NCBI GenBank assembly: GCA_003235365.1 | Contig: QJWJ01000170.1 | Coordinates: 1 to 35,972, forward strand | From: Deltaproteobacteria bacterium | Lineage (GTDB): Bacteria > Myxococcota_A > Polyangia > Polyangiales > Polyangiaceae | Direction of reading: 5' to 3' | Length of the DNA stretch: 35,972 nucleotides | Shown here: positions 31,714-35,972 of the stretch, in pieces | Numbering within the stretch: the first letter of the stretch is position 1 | How the letters are laid out: the number at the start of each line of letters is the position of its first letter | The notes under the pieces: generated by a model | Database searches by the model: none | Seen by the model: the letters and a program-made list of their open reading frames with translations, nothing else | Told to the model about the DNA's origin: nothing | Program-made: the position numbers and the translations under genes

Positions 31714-32859
31714 ATGAAGAAGATTCGCCCCATCGTACCCGTCCTACTCGTGTCCATTCCTGTGGTGGTCGGCAGCCTGGCGGTTGCGTGCGGGGAGTAT
31801 ACGTGTCCCGGCGGGGTGTGCGGGCCGATAGCTGTTGATACCGGCAATGCATCCGTAGGTACGTCTGCCGTCGAGTTGCAGCCCAATACAGCACCGATGC
31901 CTTGCGACGTCCTGGGAGACGTTGGGATTCCCTGCGTCTCGGCGCACAGCACCGTCCGCGTCGTCGTGAGCGGATACACCGGGCCGCTGTACCAGGTGGA
32001 GCTTCCAAACGGAACCACGCAGGACATCGGCAGCGTAGATGGCTATGCCGACGCTGCGGCACAAGATGCATTTTGCGGTGGGGGCGGCTGTTTGATGACG
32101 ATCATCTACGACCAATCCGGCATGGCCAACGATCTCACGCCGGCGCCTCCAGGTAGCGCCAAACCGACGTGGGGAGAGCCCGTCAACGCTGATGAACTGC
32201 CCGTGTTGATCAATGGCCGCAGCGTGTATGGCATGCTGTTCAAGCCGGGGCTCGGCTACCGCAAGTTGGTGGGCAACGGGACGGCTGTGGGCGACGAGCC
32301 GCAGACGATGTACATGGTTACGAGCCAACACGACCTCGTCAATGGCTGTTGTTTCGACTACGGCAACGCCGAGACGAGTGCCAACAACGACGGCAACGGC
32401 ACGATGGAAGCCGTGTACGTGGGCATGGGCGTGATCTGGGGCACAGGCGTCGGCGGCGGACCTTGGGTGATGGCTGATCTGGAAAATGGCCTGTATGCCG
32501 GTTGGGAGAACGGTCAGGATAGGGATATCTCGACGAACACGCCGCTCACGTACGACTTCATCACAGCGGTCGTCATCGGTGACACGGCTGACAAGAACAA
32601 CGGCAAAGGGCGCTTCGCGTTGTACGGCGGCGATGCGACTCAAGGTGAGCTGAAGACGATGTACGATGGGATTCGCCCGGAGAAGCCAGGTTATGTTCCG
32701 GCACAGAAACAGGGCTCGGTCATTCTTGGAATCGGCGGCGACAACAGCGACGGGGACGGGGGGCGTTTCTACGAGGGAGTCATGGCCAACGGAGTTGCCT
32801 CGAAGGAGACTGTCGACGCTTTGCAAGCCGCGATCGTCGAAGCGGCCTACGGAAGGTAA
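31714..32859 (+). CDS. Secreted GH54 alpha-L-arabinofuranosidase
   Basis: ATG 31714 has GGAG (31701-31704) nine bases upstream. The 381-residue protein begins with a signal sequence ending SLAVAC (Cys26), likely a lipoprotein anchor, and has a short linker. The GH54 catalytic domain (about 62-381) shows CDVLGDVGIPCVSAHS, GPLYQVELPNGTTQDIG, MTIIYDQSGMANDL, NGCCFDYGNAE with the nucleophile Glu220, and VILGIGGDNSDGDGGRFYEGVM with the acid/base Asp343. All key residues are present, including the neighbouring cysteine pair. There is no beta-trefoil arabinose-binding domain, unlike fungal AbfB. It removes arabinose side chains from arabinan and arabinoxylan outside the cell. Only 14 bases separate it from the ABC permease gene, so hydrolysis and uptake are likely co-expressed. 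Confidence 0.88.
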   Translation: MKKIRPIVPVLLVSIPVVVGSLAVACGEYTCPGGVCGPIAVDTGNASVGTSAVELQPNTAPMPCDVLGDVGIPCVSAHSTVRVVVSGYTGPLYQVELPNGTTQDIGSVDGYADAAAQDAFCGGGGCLMTIIYDQSGMANDLTPAPPGSAKPTWGEPVNADELPVLINGRSVYGMLFKPGLGYRKLVGNGTAVGDEPQTMYMVTSQHDLVNGCCFDYGNAETSANNDGNGTMEAVYVGMGVIWGTGVGGGPWVMADLENGLYAGWENGQDRDISTNTPLTYDFITAVVIGDTADKNNGKGRFALYGGDATQGELKTMYDGIRPEKPGYVPAQKQGSVILGIGGDNSDGDGGRFYEGVMANGVASKETVDALQAAIVEAAYGR

Positions 32860-32873
32860 GGCGTGACAGTTTC

Positions 32874-33845
32874 GTGGCGAACGCGCGATTCGGCACCCTC
32901 GATGGAGACTACGCTGTGCAGTCGATGAAGAAAGAACTCACGATGTTCGCGATCATGATCGTTCTCGCGATCATCACGGCCATCCTCAACCCCATCTTTC
33001 TGTCCGCGGACAACCTGCGCAACACGCTCCGGCACATTTCGATGATCTCGCTGTTTGCTCTCGGCGAGGCAGTGCTCATCATCAGCGGCGGTATCGACCT
33101 TTCCATCGGATCGGTGATTTGTCTGGCCGCCGTGTTGACCAGCTACTTGTCGATGGTCGCCGGCTTCTCGATAACCACGGCGGTTCTTTGTGCGATCGCA
33201 GCCGCGTTGTTGATCGGAGTGTTCCACGGTTTCGTGAGCGCGGGGCTCGGCGTTCAGCCGTTCGTCGTGACGCTAGGTTCGATGTTGTTGCTGCGTGGCG
33301 TTGCCGAAGTGGTGACTGGAGGAGCGGACATCGGCTTTCAAGGACGCTTCGAGGGGTTTCGCTTTCTCGGTGAAGGCAGCGGGCTCGGTTTGCCAATGCC
33401 GTTTTGGTTCGCGTTGGTCGGAATCGGCGTGACGGCGTTCCTCATGCATCGCACCATCTTCGGCAGGTACTGCTACGCGATAGGCTCCAATGCCGAAGCG
33501 GCTCGTCTGTCGGGCGTGCCGGTTCGCAACGTGCGAGTTGTGGCGTTCATCATTTGCGCGTTCTTGTCGGGCGTAGCTGGCATCCTCTACGTCGCTTATC
33601 TACCTTCGGCGACGCCGTCGCTGGGAATCGCCTATGAGCTTCACGCCGTGGCGGCTGCCGTCTTGGGGGGGTGTTCGCTCCACGGCGGCCGCGGCTCGGT
33701 ATTTGGTGTGCTCATCGGCGCCGCCATCATGCAGATTACTTTCAATGCCGTGAATTTGGTTGGCCAATCGCTGTGGCAGAACGTCGTCGCTGGTGGCGTC
33801 ATTCTGGCGGCAGTCATCTTGGACCGAGTTTTCGAAAAGAAGTGA
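32874..33845 (+). CDS. Sugar ABC transporter permease (RbsC/AraH type)
   Basis: The start could be GTG 32874 or ATG 32925; neither has a strong ribosome site, and the latter gives MKKELTMF, a more usual opening. The 323-residue form has about eight to ten membrane segments and the typical family blocks: ISLFALGEAVLIISGGIDLSIGSV near 60-83, QPFVVTLGSMLLLRGVAEVVTGG near 125, YAIGSNAEAARLSGVPVRNVRV near 200-221 and the closing AVLGGCSLHGGRGSVFG. This is the BPD_transp_2 family that carries ribose, xylose or arabinose across the inner membrane. As first gene of the transporter it precedes the binding protein and ATPase, an order opposite to that of E. coli araFGH. Given the neighbouring arabinosidase and araA operon, L-arabinose is the likely substrate. 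Confidence 0.92.
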   Translation: MANARFGTLDGDYAVQSMKKELTMFAIMIVLAIITAILNPIFLSADNLRNTLRHISMISLFALGEAVLIISGGIDLSIGSVICLAAVLTSYLSMVAGFSITTAVLCAIAAALLIGVFHGFVSAGLGVQPFVVTLGSMLLLRGVAEVVTGGADIGFQGRFEGFRFLGEGSGLGLPMPFWFALVGIGVTAFLMHRTIFGRYCYAIGSNAEAARLSGVPVRNVRVVAFIICAFLSGVAGILYVAYLPSATPSLGIAYELHAVAAAVLGGCSLHGGRGSVFGVLIGAAIMQITFNAVNLVGQSLWQNVVAGGVILAAVILDRVFEKK

Positions 33846-33936
33846 CCATCGGGCGCCGCGCGACAGCGGATTCGCTCGTGCTTGTCGGTTCTTAGAGTCC
33901 CAATCGTTTTGCAGTTTCGCACGGAGAACATTCACC

Positions 33937-35025
33937 ATGACTCGACTTGAAGTTAATCGGAACCACAGCGTCGTCCCCAGAGCGTTGGCGCAGAGCGGCG
34001 CCACCCGCGACATTCATCGGGCACCCGCCTGGACACGTCGAGCGGTGTTGACTCTGGCCGTCGGTCTTCTGGCTTTGGCCTGCAAGAGTGGCGGAGAGCA
34101 GGCTGGGGCTGCTGAGGGAAATGCGCAAGGCGCCAAGGTGGAGAACTCGGGCACCAAGAAGTTCGCGTTCATTACCAGCAACTCCTCCGACTTCTGGAAG
34201 ATCGCCGAAAAGGGGATTCAGAAGGCTGAGAAGGAGTTTGGCGTCAAGGTCGAGATGTTTCGTCCGCTCAAGGGTGAGGTCTCGGACCAGCAGCGCTTTC
34301 TCGAAGACATCTCCGTGATGGGCTACGACGGAGTGGCGATCAGCCCGATCAATCCTGAGTCGATGACCAGCTTGCTCGACAAAGTGTCCGACAAAATGCC
34401 GGTCATCACTCACGACTCCGACGCGCCAACGTCCAAGCGCATCAGCTACGTCGGGACGAACAACGTGCTGGCGGGTCGCGCTGCTGGCGAGGTCGCGATT
34501 GAAGCGCTCGAGGCGGCAGGCAAGACCAAGGGCAAGGTCGCGCTGTTCGTCGGACGCATCGACATGCAGAACTCGATCGAACGCAGGCAGGGTGTTGAAC
34601 AAGCGCTCAGCAAACTGGGTGGGTTGGAGATACTGCCGGTGTTTCTCGACAACGGCGATCGCGCGAAGGCCAAGAAGAACGTGGAAGACGCACTCGTGCG
34701 CTACCCAGATCTCGTTCTGACCATCGGCTTGTGGTCGTACAACGGCCCGGTGATCGCCGGTACCGTGCGCGAGTCGGCCAGAGAAGACAAGCCGGTGATC
34801 GTCGCGTTCGACGAAGAGGAAGAACTGCTCAAGGCGGTCGAAGACGGATTGGCCTATGCCACGATCGTGCAGAAGCCGTTCGAGTTCGGTTACCAATCCG
34901 TGCGTTTACTCGAAGCATACAAGACGGGAGAAGGCGTACCAAAGGTCTACGATACGGGCATCGACACGATCACCAAGGCCAACGTCGGAGAGTTCTGGAG
35001 TAAGCTGAAAGAGCTGAAGAAATGA
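33937..35025 (+). CDS. Sugar ABC transporter substrate-binding lipoprotein
   Basis: ATG 33937 has CGGAGA about 10 bases upstream; a frame from 33760 overlaps the permease and is rejected. The 362-residue protein has a long N-terminus (about 30 residues) before the hydrophobic signal TLAVGLLALAC (Cys49), a lipoprotein site. The rest is a type I periplasmic binding protein of the RbsB group: KFAFITSNSSDFWKIAEKGIQKAEKEF, then FLEDISVMGYDGVAISPINP, VITHDSDAPTSKRISYVGTNN, VALFVGRIDMQNSIERRQGVEQAL and VIVAFDEEEELLKAVEDG. Such proteins deliver ribose, xylose or arabinose to the permease. Its TGA overlaps the ATG of the ATPase gene (ATGA, 35022-35025). Confidence 0.92.
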   Translation: MTRLEVNRNHSVVPRALAQSGATRDIHRAPAWTRRAVLTLAVGLLALACKSGGEQAGAAEGNAQGAKVENSGTKKFAFITSNSSDFWKIAEKGIQKAEKEFGVKVEMFRPLKGEVSDQQRFLEDISVMGYDGVAISPINPESMTSLLDKVSDKMPVITHDSDAPTSKRISYVGTNNVLAGRAAGEVAIEALEAAGKTKGKVALFVGRIDMQNSIERRQGVEQALSKLGGLEILPVFLDNGDRAKAKKNVEDALVRYPDLVLTIGLWSYNGPVIAGTVRESAREDKPVIVAFDEEEELLKAVEDGLAYATIVQKPFEFGYQSVRLLEAYKTGEGVPKVYDTGIDTITKANVGEFWSKLKELKK

Positions 35026-35972
35026 CACTCTCGCTGCGCGGCGTACAGAAATCCTTTGGCGGGATCCGCGCGCTGCGGGGAGTGGACCTGCAAGTGCAGC
35101 CAGGCGAGATCGTCGGTCTCGTCGGCGGCAATGGCGCCGGCAAGTCGACGCTGATGAAGGTCGCCGCCGGTATTCACCTGCCCGATCGGGGAGAGGTAAC
35201 CATCGACGGCGCCACGCCGCGCAGTCCGGCTGAGGCGATCGCGCTTGGTGTTTCTTTGGTTCGCCAGGAGCTGATCCAGGCGGATGAACTCGACGTCGCG
35301 TCCAACGTACTACTGGGCCACGAACCGCGGCGGTTCGGTGTCATCGATAGGGCCGAACTCATGCGTCGGGCTGAGCGGGCGCTCGAGCGTGTCGGTGGTG
35401 GCATCGACCCTCGTGCGCGGCTTGGCGCTCTCAGCCCTGGTGTCAAGCAGCGCGTCGAAATCGCTCGGGCGCTCTCGTTGGAAACCAAAGTGTTGCTCCT
35501 GGATGAACCCACTGCGACGCTCACTGGGCACGACACCGAGGTACTGTTCCAACTCCTGCGTGACTTGAAGGAGAGTCGTCTCGGGATGGTCTACATTTCT
35601 CACCGACTGCCCGAAGTGCTCGAGATCACCAACCGCATCGTGTGTCTGCGCGATGGTGAGCGAGTGGCCGACTTCGAAACTGCGAACGTCACGACGGATG
35701 ACTTGGTGGAAGCCATGGCGGGCAAGGGGGTCAAACAGCATGCGGAGCCCGCTCCTCACGCTCCCGACGTGGTGCTTTCGGTACGCGGACGTGTGAACTT
35801 CGAGGTGCGCAAGGGCGAGATCCTGGCGCTCGCCGGTCTGGTTGGTGCAGGGCGAACTAGCGTCTTGATGGAGTTGTTCGGTGCGCGTCCTTCCGAGCTT
35901 CGGGTCGAAATTGACGGCAAGGCCGTCGACATTCGCGATCCGCGCGATGCGATCGCCGCGGGCATCGCCCTC
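35022..35972 (+). CDS. Sugar ABC transporter ATPase (RbsA/AraG type), 3' end outside window
   Basis: The gene starts at ATG 35022, overlapping the preceding stop, and runs off the window after 317 codons. The first cassette is complete: Walker A GGNGAGKST at 35-43, a Q-loop-like LVRQELIQADEL near 85, the signature LSPGVKQRVEIARALS at 137-152 and Walker B VLLLDEPTA at 157-165. ISHRLPEV is the H-loop. The signature is not the usual LSGGQ, as is common in this two-cassette family. A second cassette begins near 250 (RKGEILALAGLVGAGRTSVLMELFG), which is the tandem layout of RbsA, AraG and XylG. It powers the permease at 32874 for pentose uptake, probably L-arabinose. The remaining roughly 190 residues lie beyond the window. 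Confidence 0.92.
   Translation, partial: MTLSLRGVQKSFGGIRALRGVDLQVQPGEIVGLVGGNGAGKSTLMKVAAGIHLPDRGEVTIDGATPRSPAEAIALGVSLVRQELIQADELDVASNVLLGHEPRRFGVIDRAELMRRAERALERVGGGIDPRARLGALSPGVKQRVEIARALSLETKVLLLDEPTATLTGHDTEVLFQLLRDLKESRLGMVYISHRLPEVLEITNRIVCLRDGERVADFETANVTTDDLVEAMAGKGVKQHAEPAPHAPDVVLSVRGRVNFEVRKGEILALAGLVGAGRTSVLMELFGARPSELRVEIDGKAVDIRDPRDAIAAGIAL

Overview
The window looks like the chromosome of a GC-rich myxobacterium, probably a Polyangiales-type member of the Myxococcota. This is inferred from a MYXO-CTERM-like tail on a secreted glycosidase, many Pro/Thr- or Gly-rich lipoproteins, large polyferredoxins and long one-component regulators. No rRNA, tRNA, CRISPR array, insertion sequence or integrase was seen.

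Region 1 (1-6809, + strand) is a tightly packed redox cluster. It holds a NapG-type ferredoxin cut by the window edge, a very large protein that carries two NapH-like halves, a NapF-like ferredoxin, a membrane-anchored thioredoxin-like protein and a THEP1-like NTPase relative. It resembles the accessory parts of nap or nos systems, but no terminal reductase lies in the window. Region 2 (7113-11846, + strand) has a FIST-domain protein overlapping a PAS-GGDEF diguanylate cyclase, then a 624-residue protein of unknown function with a cysteine cluster. Region 3 (11807-19246) has a DUF3079 protein, a lipoprotein with GH45 cellulase motifs in permuted order, an ATPase/winged-helix regulator divergent from a YdhR-methyltransferase fusion, and a glycine-rich lipoprotein with a ZU5-like domain.

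Region 4 (19911-35972) is a complete-looking system for L-arabinose and arabinan use. It contains two secreted GH54 (alpha-L-arabinofuranosidase) proteins, a small lipoprotein, a GH39 glycosidase, the araA-araD-araB pathway, a LacI-family regulator, an outer-membrane porin-like barrel and an ABC sugar transporter (permease, binding protein, ATPase). The regulator has the same recognition-helix residues as E. coli LacI. Three near-identical lac-like operators (19924-19937, 28558-28571, 31424-31437) each sit inside a promoter of the same design, TTGACA-N17-CACAAT. These promoters face the first GH54 gene, the araA-araD-araB-GH39 operon and the porin gene, so the sequence itself outlines a regulon: outside the cell, arabinose is released; a porin and an ABC transporter bring it in; isomerase, kinase and epimerase convert it to D-xylulose 5-phosphate; and the LacI-type protein likely represses the set until sugar is present.

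The most unusual points are the apparent circular permutation of a GH45 domain, the strict three-site operator/promoter module with a duplicated lacI promoter region, a porin gene with an intact operator-promoter but no usable start codon or signal peptide, a GH54 paralogue lacking the expected nucleophile glutamate, and the double NapH protein.
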